Shown here piece by piece: positions 46,991 through 55,527 of a stretch of DNA of 64,000 bases. The notes under the pieces were generated by a model, which saw nothing but the letters and a program-made list of their open reading frames with translations, was not told the DNA's origin and did not search any database. Origin of the DNA: Bacteroidota bacterium (GTDB lineage: Bacteria > Bacteroidota > Bacteroidia > AKYH767-A > 2013-40CM-41-45); assembly GCA_016720935.1 (NCBI GenBank), contig JADKJP010000003.1, positions 62,001-126,000 on the forward strand. The letters run 5' to 3'. Position 1 is the first letter of the stretch; every line of letters starts with the position of its first letter. The translations under genes were made by a program, and so were the position numbers.

Positions 46991-47080
46991 GGTATAGTGG
47001 TATAGTTGTGTATAGAGGGGCTATACCACTATACTGGTTCAGGATGGTATAACTATACCAGTTCATCCCGCTATACCTGT
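46991..47080. promoter_or_regulatory. Iteron-like cluster of GTATAG repeats (possible origin or operator)
   Basis: Inverted repeats GTATAGTGGTATAG (46992-47005) and CTATACCACTATAC (47021-47034) are perfect complements. They are followed by the palindrome GGTATAACTATACC (47046-47059) and another CTATACC near 47071. The cluster sits between the RepA-like ATPase gene and the primase-like gene, and partly overlaps the end of the former. This is where an origin or the operator of the primase gene would be expected. Confidence 0.65.
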
Positions 47081-48174
47081 TCATCCTTTTTCTGGTCTGT
47101 AAGATTTATTCGCCAATATTCATCTTCGCCTTTTATTATCATTTGTTGCACTCTCATTTCCTTAAAGTACTCCTTTGCTTTGGTTTCACCTTTTTTTGAT
47201 TCTCTCATGATTGCCTCAATAGCTTCAGCATACTTTAGTGATGTTTGCCCGGCAAAGACTTTTAAAGAAACTTTTTTTATCAATTCAATACGTTCAGCAT
47301 CCTTTGTCGCCTGATCTAATGACTTTATCCCACAACCAACATGATACCCTTTCTCTTTATCATACATGAATTGGATTTGATTAATATTTCCCCTGCCTGC
47401 ATTTCGTAGTAATGCTGTACCAGAATCCAGATAGGAAATGTCGCCTTCCGTTTTTATTTTAATTACACTGTCGCTTTTCCTCTGAAAGTGGCTTCCGAGA
47501 TGTCCACGTTCTTTGTCACTCCCTGGGTTTGTGTGTATAATTATTACAACAGCTGTATGATAGCATGTTGCCAATTCTTCAAAGAATTTAATTATTTGAT
47601 TCGACTGCATAGGATCGTTTACATCACTGATATAATCTGCACCACCATCAATCACAATCAAGTGAATACCTCCATGTTCGAGAAATGCAGCTTTGCAGAT
47701 GTCGGAAGTAGTTGTTGAATATTGATCCAAATCAAGCCCACGAATATTGTATGAATGAAAATACTCCGGGCAAACTTGCAATGAACATCGTTTTAAAATT
47801 GACTTTAAGTTCTTTTGATGTTTGTACCGTGGCTGTTCAGTATCAAAATGAAGGACAGCTTTTCTATCAACATTAGGTTGCACAACAACACCTTCCAATC
47901 CATCAATATTTCCATCCGGACTTATTGCACCTGCCAACAGTATTCCTGTAAATGCACTTTTTCCGCTCTTACTTGCTCCGCTTATAGTTGTGATAGTTCC
48001 TTCTGGACTTATTATTTCCCCGCTAATTGTAATAATCGGAACAGGTACGGGAATAGGTGTACTGTCAGTGATTTGTAGATCATCGAAATCTGAAAGCTTT
48101 GGTTTTTTTGGCTCTTCCTTTCCATTCTTCCCGGCAAGGGTTTTGAACATTTCTGTATTCAATTCCATCTTCAA
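47071..48174 (-). CDS. RepA-like AAA ATPase (hexameric helicase/RecA fold)
   Basis: This 367-residue protein has Walker A GASKSGKSA (about residues 65-73), a Walker B-like HLIVIDGGADY, and the RecA-fold segment VVIIIHTNPGSDKERGHLGS. This matches the AAA_25/RepA family of plasmid and island replication helicases. The C-terminal ~80 residues look like a small winged-helix (EAIMRESKKGETKAKEYF). It overlaps the HTH gene by 4 nt and precedes the GTATAG repeats and the primase-like gene; the pair probably replicates the excised element. Confidence 0.82.
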   Translation of the reverse strand: MKMELNTEMFKTLAGKNGKEEPKKPKLSDFDDLQITDSTPIPVPVPIITISGEIISPEGTITTISGASKSGKSAFTGILLAGAISPDGNIDGLEGVVVQPNVDRKAVLHFDTEQPRYKHQKNLKSILKRCSLQVCPEYFHSYNIRGLDLDQYSTTTSDICKAAFLEHGGIHLIVIDGGADYISDVNDPMQSNQIIKFFEELATCYHTAVVIIIHTNPGSDKERGHLGSHFQRKSDSVIKIKTEGDISYLDSGTALLRNAGRGNINQIQFMYDKEKGYHVGCGIKSLDQATKDAERIELIKKVSLKVFAGQTSLKYAEAIEAIMRESKKGETKAKEYFKEMRVQQMIIKGEDEYWRINLTDQKKDEQV

Positions 48175-48464
48175 ACCGTTTTTGAATTTTCAATCCTGTG
48201 TGCTTCAAGTAAGGCGTTCAGGTCGTCAAGCTTCACATAAATTTTAGCACCAAATTGACTGAAGGGAATTATACGCTTGTCCCTCCATGATTGCCATGTC
48301 CGGTTGCTGATTCCTAAAAGCGGAGGTACTTTTTTTGATTCGATCCAACGTAATTGAAATAGCTGTTCTGGTCGCTTTTCAGCTAACTCAATTAGTCTTG
48401 AAATGTCTCGCTTGATAGTAAGAAGTTCCTCACTTGGAACTATTTCAATTGATGTTGAGTTCAT
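48171..48464 (-). CDS. Excisionase-like helix-turn-helix protein
   Basis: This 97-residue protein has a C-terminal HTH_17/MerR-like domain (KKVPPLLGISNRTWQSWRDK, RIIPFSQFGAKIYVKLDDLN). Such proteins near integrases act as excisionases or AlpA-type activators. A short helical N-terminus precedes it. It overlaps the RepA-like gene by 4 nt. Confidence 0.8.
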   Translation of the reverse strand: MNSTSIEIVPSEELLTIKRDISRLIELAEKRPEQLFQLRWIESKKVPPLLGISNRTWQSWRDKRIIPFSQFGAKIYVKLDDLNALLEAHRIENSKTV

Positions 48465-48546
48465 TTTATCTTGCTCTTAAATGCAGGACAAAAGTGAACC
48501 GTATTGAAAACTATTATTGAAAAAAAGGAATCGAAAATTTTGAGGC

Positions 48547-49305
48547 TTATTTTTTCACTGACCTTGAGCCCTTTATACTTTCTTCGATTTGTCTACGAAT
48601 ATATTCGGCCTTATCCATGTCTTCCTCTGGCCTATGTTGTAAACAAGATGCCATATCTAAAAAATCATATATAAATCTACATTGTTCTCTGGTGACAAGT
48701 TTTCCTTTTGGAGTCTTGTATTGAGTATAATCATTCAAGTAGTTAAGTAGCGCCCATGAAAAAGTTCTTAGGTCTGCGGTTATGCGGTTTTTTGGAATAT
48801 TAAGATTAGCTTGGTATTCAAATGATGAAAAAAAAGCTGTTAGTTCTTTAAATGTTTCACCCGGGATTGAATTGGTTGATACAATTATTGGATCTAGATT
48901 TTGGAAGTTGAATGTCATTGATTGTAAAGAATGTTCATTTTTTGTATTCTTCCTCTTAGATATTGAATGATTCTTTAATAGTGTTCCCAATTTAAACCAA
49001 GTTTTTATTTCGTTTGCTTCATTCAGAAACTCGGGTTCATAGAAGTGTCTATCATTGGCTGAGTCGTAAAATAACATGTGCATTAATGCAAAGTCATTGA
49101 CAGTATTTTCCGGGAGGTTATACTGTTTACAAAAAGACTTCATGTTATTTATTTCCTCTGGAAAATCAGGTGCTTTGCAATAGGCTGTAAGGTATTTTTC
49201 AAAGGTTAACGAAGGGCTATAAAAGGCATTTTCTTTATAAATTAGTATTTCGTTTAAGTGTTTGACAAAAAAGCCCTTGTTTATTATTGGAAATATTTTT
49301 TTCAT
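48547..49305 (-). CDS. Unknown protein coupled to the integrase
   Basis: This 252-residue protein, rich in aromatic and charged residues, is predicted mostly helical, with no signal peptide or membrane segment. No family is recognised. The start overlaps the integrase stop by 4 nt (ATGA), so the two are made together. It could be a recombination accessory or an immunity/regulatory function of the element; nothing in the sequence decides between them. Confidence 0.6.
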   Translation of the reverse strand: MKKIFPIINKGFFVKHLNEILIYKENAFYSPSLTFEKYLTAYCKAPDFPEEINNMKSFCKQYNLPENTVNDFALMHMLFYDSANDRHFYEPEFLNEANEIKTWFKLGTLLKNHSISKRKNTKNEHSLQSMTFNFQNLDPIIVSTNSIPGETFKELTAFFSSFEYQANLNIPKNRITADLRTFSWALLNYLNDYTQYKTPKGKLVTREQCRFIYDFLDMASCLQHRPEEDMDKAEYIRRQIEESIKGSRSVKK

Positions 49306-50555
49306 GCGAACAGATTTAGCATTGCATCTTCAATTTTCTTATCCTGTAAAGTGCTTATATATGCTTCGGTTGTAGCAAATTTTTCATGACCTAAAATAGT
49401 TTGCAGCATCTTTGGGGACATATCCTTATTCATTGCGAATTGAGCAAAAGAATGGCGGGCTATATGGAAAGTAAGAGGCTTAGTGATGTCTGCCAGTTTT
49501 GCAATCTTTTTTAAGTTCTTATTGAAGATTGTATTCCGGGAGGCAATTTGATTGTATATCGTTTTCTCAAATCCTGATTTTAGTTTCTTTTCATCGCTAA
49601 TCAGTTTTGAAATTTCGTTTTTCAGTTCTCCGAAAATGAAATCTTCAGGCTTGGAATCTTTGCTTTTGTATTGGCGCAAAATTGCTTTAGCTTCCGGAAT
49701 CAAGGGGACTGTTCGGGTAGTTAGTTTGCTGTTTGTATTCTTAGCCATAACATAAGAAAGACTGCCTTCACTAACATTTCTCCATCTCATGGTAATGATG
49801 TCGCCCGCTCGGATGCCTCCGCAATAAAACGAAAACATGAAGCAATTGCGGGTATGACTCAAGGATGAACCCGGTTCTAATGCTAATGAATTGATCCGGT
49901 CAATTTCCTCTACTGATAGCTTTTGTTTATTGGTTGGTACTTGTTTTACCTTAAATTTTAAGAAGGGGTTCTGTATGCTTGGAATGATGTCCTCCAAAAT
50001 GGCTTGATTGAATGCAGCCTTCATATTTTTAAAATGTTCATATCGGCTGTTTTGGTGGAGGTCTGAAAGATAGCCTTCAAAATCTTTCAGGAACGTGACT
50101 GTAATGGAGTCAAAGGGAATTGAATCATTTTCATACTCTACCAATTTGTTTTTAAGGGAACGGTATCTTTTCGCTGTTCTGATTGATCCCGCTAATTCAA
50201 AGCGCTGAATGATTCGATTCAGATAAACAATGAAATCTTGGGAGGCTTCACCCCGGTACTGTTGAATGATGCTTTCTTTACTTGGGTTTTTTATCCGTTT
50301 TTTTAGGGCTTCATTTTCACCCTTCAGCGTATTCAGTTGATAGGCTAGTGTATCATTCAGTTTTTTGGTGCTTTCGCCCCGCCCCCTGATCCAGTTATCC
50401 TGTTTCGCTTTTGGGTTGAATGCTGATCGTTCCGGTACTGAAATTCCGGTCTTAATAAGCTTGTGTTTGCGTTCCTGAGTAATCCGGATATAAATGTCAT
50501 AAGCACCCCGGGAATTAGGGCGGTTGTTTACCCAGAAATTGAAGGTGGTATTCAT
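49302..50555 (-). CDS. Tyrosine recombinase/integrase (Bacteroidota type)
   Basis: This 417-residue protein has an N-terminal arm-binding domain (FWVNNRPNSRGAYDIYIRIT), a SAM-like core-binding domain (about 110-210), and a catalytic domain with Arg in YCGGIRAGDIITMRW, the HIARHSFAQ box (His-x-x-Arg-His), a distal His in LGHEKFATTEAYIS and its nucleophile Tyr. This is the phage_int_SAM_5-type integrase typical of Bacteroidota conjugative and mobilizable elements. It lies beside attR; integration into tRNA-Leu fits the 17-bp repeat. Confidence 0.95.
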   Translation of the reverse strand: MNTTFNFWVNNRPNSRGAYDIYIRITQERKHKLIKTGISVPERSAFNPKAKQDNWIRGRGESTKKLNDTLAYQLNTLKGENEALKKRIKNPSKESIIQQYRGEASQDFIVYLNRIIQRFELAGSIRTAKRYRSLKNKLVEYENDSIPFDSITVTFLKDFEGYLSDLHQNSRYEHFKNMKAAFNQAILEDIIPSIQNPFLKFKVKQVPTNKQKLSVEEIDRINSLALEPGSSLSHTRNCFMFSFYCGGIRAGDIITMRWRNVSEGSLSYVMAKNTNSKLTTRTVPLIPEAKAILRQYKSKDSKPEDFIFGELKNEISKLISDEKKLKSGFEKTIYNQIASRNTIFNKNLKKIAKLADITKPLTFHIARHSFAQFAMNKDMSPKMLQTILGHEKFATTEAYISTLQDKKIEDAMLNLFA

Positions 50556-50736
50556 TTGGCAGCGCTTTTAATTGCACTACAAAGATAGGGGCGGAGGCTT
50601 TACTTAAACATTTACTTAAACATTTTTTGCACTTCTTTGCTTTTGGTTGCTTTTGGGGTATCCTGTTTTACCCTCTTAGAAGTCAGCATTCATAGTAGAA
50701 AAGTGTAATGTGATGCAAGCCAAAGAAGTTGCTAGT

Positions 50737-50753
50737 ATTCCCTTCCCGGGTAC
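50737..50753 (+). other. Right attachment site (attR)
   Basis: Exact second copy of the 17-bp ATTCCCTTCCCGGGTAC. Only this fragment of the tRNA is repeated, so the functional tRNA is the left copy. Confidence 0.9.
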
Positions 50754-50758
50754 TGTGG

Positions 50759-50806
50759 AAACGCCTGTTTGAAACTGTATTTCAGTTGCTTACAGGCGTT
50801 TTTTCT
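50759..50806 (+). terminator. Displaced original terminator of tRNA-Leu
   Basis: AAACGCCTGT (50759-50768) pairs with ACAGGCGTTT (50792-50801) and is followed by T's. It sits just outside attR, at the place a tRNA-Leu terminator would have had before integration. The rest of the stretch to 51013 holds nothing I can name. Confidence 0.75.
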
Positions 50807-51013
50807 TGCTTATTTTCTTCGATTGGACAAATATTGGAAACTGTTGAAAGTCAATGAAATTATTTTAATAAGGGAAATTGTTCCACAGATAGATAAGAAC
50901 TATTTGAAATTGCCAGGATGTACGACTCTTGACAATTATTATCGCTAGTCCCCATACCTCGCAACCAATTATAAAATCTCTTTACGATCTTGTAGCATAT
51001 TTACAATTATTCA

Positions 51014-53571
51014 ATGAGGTTTAGAATAACGTTTTGCTTTTTGACCCTTCTTCCTCTCTTCAGCTACGGTCTGGTGCCAGAGAAACCCCGATCCGGCAAT
51101 GAATACTTCCAATCCGGTGAATTTTCCCGAACTCATTCAGAGTATGACAAAGCATTAAGAGAATTTCAGAATGCAGCAGAACGTTTTTCTTCCGAACATC
51201 AGGATAGCTCCTATGCTGTTGCCCAAAACAGAGCTTCTGAGATTCTTCTCCTGATTAGCAGAAATGATGAAGCCAGTACTATTCTCAAGAATAATGACGC
51301 ATTCATTACTTCCCATTGGGGTAAAATGAATGAGCTGTATTGTGTTTGTGTTGATCTTATTGGAGATTATTTTATGTCCTTTTCAGATGCAGAGGCTGCC
51401 AGAAACTATTTCGAACGAGCTTATCATATACGTTTAAAGTTATACGGACACGACGATGTACGCACCGCCTATTCTATGACTCAAATGGCCAGTTATTTTA
51501 ATTTTAAAATCACAATGGATTCCGCTTTTTTCTTAGCACAAAAAGCCTTTTCCATCTGCCAGGAACATCAGGAACAAACTTTTCTGATCGATGAGGTCAA
51601 AGTTATTTCTACATATGCCTATGCATATAAAATTTATAAAGGACATACTCTTGAAGAATCCGACAATGCCAGGGTAGAGGCTCGTAAGATCTACCAGATA
51701 GCAGTCAATAAAGTCCGAAAAACTTACGGGTTTAAAAGCTTAAAAGAAGCTGGACTCTATCGGAGTATCGGGAATACCTATACAGACCAAATAGGAACCT
51801 TGGATTACACTCAAAGACCTTTCAATAAATCAAGATTAAGGGATTTATACTTCATAAGAGCAAAGGAGTATTATGTAAAATCCGAGGCTATGATCAGAAA
51901 TGTTGCAGGTACTTCACATCCTGATCTAAGTACCGTTTACTTTGTTACATCTTTACTCTACCAGTATGCTTATCAAACAGACAGTATCAAACAGGCGCTG
52001 AACTTTATTAATTCTGCAATAGAGATAATATTGCCCTCAGGGACCAATGCAGAAAAACTGAATGAATTCACCATTAGGAAATGCGCTTATAAGTATGATC
52101 TGATGACTTTGCTACATGAAAAGGCAGGTTGTCTTCAAGCAAAGTATGTAAAGGACAGTGCTACTTCAGTGCTACATCAAATTTATGAAACAGAAAAACT
52201 ACGAATTCTACTTTGGCAACAGATTATTCGTGATTTCAGCTCTCCTTTCCCGAATCGATTGATGTTAATTTATAATGGACCGTTATTTTCAGAGCTTAAC
52301 TATACGGCCTGGAGACTTTACATAGTTGAAAAGAATTCGTCTTATTATTCCGATTTGTTTTTGCTTTCTGAATGGTCCAAAAAATCCTTACGAGGAAAAT
52401 TATTGCTACAAGCCGGAGTCAGGCAAAAGGAAAACAATACTTACAAATTGCCACGATTGATGAAATTCAATCAGCCCTTCCTGATAAAAATACTTTATTT
52501 ATCGAGTTTCATGGTGAGCACACCGCTATTGGTATCACAAAGGATAAAGTTGTAGCAACTCATCTTGATTCTATTGGAGGTGATAGTCTTCTCCGCTATT
52601 TGAAGCAATCAATGGTCGGCAATGATCCGGTCGGTTATTGCACTACTGCATATACACTGTATAATAAATTTCTGAAACCTGTTACCTCTCAATATTCACA
52701 ACATTTCAGTCGCCTAATTATTGTACCGGATGGCTACCTGACTTATATACCTTTTGGAGCGTTAATCTCAGATTCAAAAAACCGGTCAATGGATTTTCGT
52801 TCACTTCCCTATCTAATTAACGAGGTATCTGTTTCATATGAATTATCCGGTACTGATTTTATTAACGAAACGCACCATGGAAGTTCTGGAAATGGTCGAA
52901 TATTGGGTTTTGCACCATCATTCGAAAATAGACCCTTGTTGCCATTTTCTTCTGACTTGCTGACAAACGTTGCAAATAAATATGAATGCGATTTGTTTCA
53001 AAAAAGTGAGGCGACAATTACCAATTTCATAAGGAATGCTGGCAATTACTCTTTCATTCATCTGGCTACGCATGCGGATACAACTGCAAGGCCTCGTTTG
53101 TACTTCAGTGAAGCGACCGCTCTTTCGAATAGCCTCCCTCTTGACTCAATTTATTTCCTCCCAATGAAGGCGGATCTGTCTATCCTTGCCGCTTGCAATA
53201 CCAGTTCCGGAACTTATGAATACGGTGAAGGAACCCTCTCCTTTGCACGGGCATTTTTAACCGCTGGTTGTAAAAGTGCAATTTCCACGATTTGGAGTGT
53301 TGACGACAAAGCAACTTCAGAGCTTCTTTCCAATTTTTATTCAGGGATAAGCGATGATTTGGAAAAAGATGAAGCGCTACGTACTGCTCAGTTGAGATAT
53401 CTTCAAAAATGTAAAAGTTCCCGTGAAGCCAGTCCATTTTATTGGAGTGGAATTATATTAACTGGCGATCACAGCCCAATACATCTTGATGGTAAAAACC
53501 GGATGACAATAATTGTATCAACGGGGCTATTCCTTTTGCTTCTCTTATTTATTTATTATCGGAAGAAATAG
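51014..53571 (+). CDS. Membrane-anchored TPR-CHAT (caspase-like) protease, one-base frameshift
   Basis: Signal peptide at 51014; TPR-like helical repeats (about residues 30-400: YFQSGEFSRTHSEYDKALRE, ARNYFERAYHIRLKLYG). The first frame ends at 52555, but CHAT sequence begins in the -1 frame at about 52430. One A appears lost from the A4 run 52425-52428; with it the protein reads VRQKGKQYLQIATIDEIQSA. The CHAT domain carries the catalytic pair: His in FIHLATHAD and Cys in LAACNTSSG with GEGTLSFARAFL. A C-terminal TM helix (IIVSTGLFLLLLLFIYY) closes it. The helical stalk usual between TPR and CHAT looks short. About 850 residues when repaired. It is followed by its own terminator. Confidence 0.82.
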
Positions 53572-53572
53572 A

Positions 53573-53601
53573 AAAGGGTGTACCTGCGATGTACACCCTT
53601 T
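53573..53601 (+). terminator. Terminator after the CHAT gene
   Basis: AAAGGGTGTAC (53573-53583) pairs perfectly with GTACACCCTTT (53591-53601). The T-run is weak. It separates the CHAT gene from the sigma operon. Confidence 0.75.
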
Positions 53602-53844
53602 GTGTTCATGGGACGAAAAACTATAGTTTTTTTTGTTAATTTTAAATGAAATAAAAGTTTATTTGCAGAACGAGGATATTTATCTTAATGGGCAACTTCT
53701 AGTTGATTCCTATTCTTATATAATTTGTTACGATAAGGTTAATATCTACTCTTAATCATCCGTAAAAATCAGATGTAACCGTTTTGAATTAATTTTCTTG
53801 CAGTTCACCGGATATTCTATATTTGTAAATAGGAATTTGATCAA

Positions 53845-54422
53845 TTGGACATTCTTAATGAGATAAAAGCGGCAATTTTCAGCCCTTGTATGACATTTAC
53901 CGGAATTACCGGAATGAATTCATACACTGGGCCGTTCACAATTATTCTTGTACAGAGGAAGAGGCAAGAGATGTTTTTCAGGAAACAATTATCAGATTTT
54001 ATCAAAATTCTGCTTCCGGTAAGTTGCAAGTACTAACCAGCGACCTTAAGACTTATTTATGGGCTATCGGGAAATATCAACTTCTTAACTTAATAAAATA
54101 CAAGAACAAAACGGTTACTTTCTCATCGCCTGAATTGATTAATGAAATAGATAGGACTGATTCTTCAGGTGAGGAATCTGAACAGGAAAGACGGAACAAG
54201 GAACTTGTCAACCGTTGTCTAGCATTTCTGGACGATAAAAGCAGAAGGGTAATTGAGTTGTACTACCTGGAAGGGAAAGACATGGCTACTATTGCTGTTG
54301 AACTTGGGTATAAAAACGCTGATGTCGCAAAAAAGAAAAAGTACGAAGTGATGAAAAAGCTCATTGCACTTTCTCGTCAGTATAATAAAGTGGATATACT
54401 TGCACTTCTATTGATTTTATAA
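53845..54422 (+). CDS. ECF-type RNA polymerase sigma factor, frameshifted near its start
   Basis: Region 2 (FIHWAVHNYSCTEEEARDVF, QETIIRFYQN, TYLWAIGKYQLLNLIKYKNK) and region 4 (FLDDKSRRVIELYYLEGKDM, ATIAVELGYKNADVAKKKKY) are clear. The frame from TTG 53886 lacks the expected N-terminus. Upstream, DILNEIK is read in another frame from TTG 53845, and adding one A to the A4 run at 53865-53868 gives DILNEIKSGNFQPLYDIYRN, the normal opening of this subfamily. The start codon is uncertain (no ATG). It ends 1 nt before the next gene, probably coupled. Confidence 0.88.
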
Positions 54423-54423
54423 A

Positions 54424-55182
54424 GTGAAAGAAGAAACCGAAAATATTGAATTGATCGAAGCTTTTGTAGAAGGCTTGCTTTCGCAAGAGGAAAATCTGCG
54501 TGTAAAACAATTGCTGGAAAATGATCCTTCATTCAGGGAAGAATTCGAAATGTATAACGCTTTCGTGACCAGAATCCGAGATAGGAATGAACCAATCATC
54601 AGAACTAAACTTCTTGAAATTGATCGGGAATTGGATTCTGGTAATTCATCCGGAATTATTCACATTTCCAAATCTAAATGGTTCACTAACCGTTATGCGA
54701 TTGCTGCCAGTCTCATACTTTTTCTCCTCGCTTCTTCAATCGCTGTATATTATTCATATTTCAATCCAAAGGCAGTTTTTTCGGAAAATTATATTCAAGA
54801 CCCTGGATTGCCCGTACTCATGGGCGCTGATGGGAGTCTGAAACTTGGCCAGGCGATGAATTTTTACAAATTGGAGAATTTTGAATCTTCATTTCAGTTG
54901 CTGAATCAACTTTATCTGGAAAATAGCGGGAATGATACACTTCAGTATTATAGCGGAGTATTGTTACTATCCTTAAACAAACCATCTGAGGCAATTCGAT
55001 ACTTTCAGGAATGTTTGTCGAATGCAAGTTCAAGTTTTCATGTCGATTCAGAATATCGGCTCGCTACAGCTTATTTTCTAAATGGCCAAAAGGCTTCTGC
55101 AAAAGATATTTTTAAAGAAATTGCTGCATCGGCTAACAATCCTTATAGGGAAAGTGCTGTTCAATTTTTGAAGCATATATAA
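54424..55182 (+). CDS. Membrane-bound TPR protein, probable anti-sigma factor
   Basis: The GTG start lies 1 nt after the sigma stop. It is 252 residues. The N-terminal ~75 residues (LIEAFVEGLLSQEENLRVKQ, LLENDPSFREEFEMY) match the cytosolic segment of Bacteroidota anti-sigma proteins. A single TM helix follows (about 90-110: YAIAASLILFLLASSIAVYY), then two or three periplasmic TPRs (YKLENFESSFQLLNQLYLEN, YSGVLLLSLNKPSEAIRYFQ). This topology would hold the sigma factor at the membrane and read a periplasmic signal. Inference from layout and family pattern. Confidence 0.8.
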   Translation: MKEETENIELIEAFVEGLLSQEENLRVKQLLENDPSFREEFEMYNAFVTRIRDRNEPIIRTKLLEIDRELDSGNSSGIIHISKSKWFTNRYAIAASLILFLLASSIAVYYSYFNPKAVFSENYIQDPGLPVLMGADGSLKLGQAMNFYKLENFESSFQLLNQLYLENSGNDTLQYYSGVLLLSLNKPSEAIRYFQECLSNASSSFHVDSEYRLATAYFLNGQKASAKDIFKEIAASANNPYRESAVQFLKHI

Positions 55183-55527
55183 CTTTTTTAAATCGATTCG
55201 AATTATACGCTAGAATTTGTAGCGGGGTACGCAAGATTTATTTTTTCCGACCGGTTACCTTTCCACTTGAAACTTTTATAAATGGACAAAAGAGAGCAAA
55301 TCCAGAAATGACTCAATTCATATTTACGGATCGTTCTTAATTTTTCAAATTTTTTGTATGGATCACAACATTCCCTCTTGTTGGAATCATTTAGTTGGGA
55401 ATGACTGCATACAAGAGAGCAGGTCTAGTCATCAAAAACAGATTAAATAATTGAATATCATGCTCAAGCTCAAAATATTTTTAACTATAATATTATTCAT
55501 TTCAAACAGTCTCTAAAACTAAATCGC
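55183..55527. other. Intergenic region before the LamG gene
   Basis: AT-rich, with one tiny open frame (55460-55516, MLKLKIFLTIILFISNSL, hydrophobic, 18 residues) that resembles a bare signal peptide. It may be a decayed start of an older gene. A weak inverted repeat CTCTTGT/ACAAGAG lies near 55375-55410. No clear promoter. Confidence 0.4.

Larger units (their letters stand above)
43945..50753. mobile_element. 6.8-kb integrated element (integrative satellite/plasmid-like) in tRNA-Leu
   Basis: It is bounded by the perfect 17-bp direct repeat. All seven genes are on the minus strand and largely overlap by 4 nt: integrase, unknown protein, HTH excisionase-like protein, RepA-like ATPase, VirE-N/primase-like protein, HTH protein, secreted protein. 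Integrase lies next to attR. There is no relaxase, conjugation or phage structural gene, so it would need a helper to move. The int - HTH - replication order recalls phage-inducible islands or small mobilizable elements; which of these is inference. Confidence 0.88.

Noticed and set aside
52379..52384. A6 run in the TPR-CHAT gene as a programmed -1 frameshift site
   Set aside because: Shifting here would replace the family-like RGKLLLQAGVRQ with an unlike sequence, and the upstream codon does not re-pair well. Loss of one A at 52425-52428 gives a better join.
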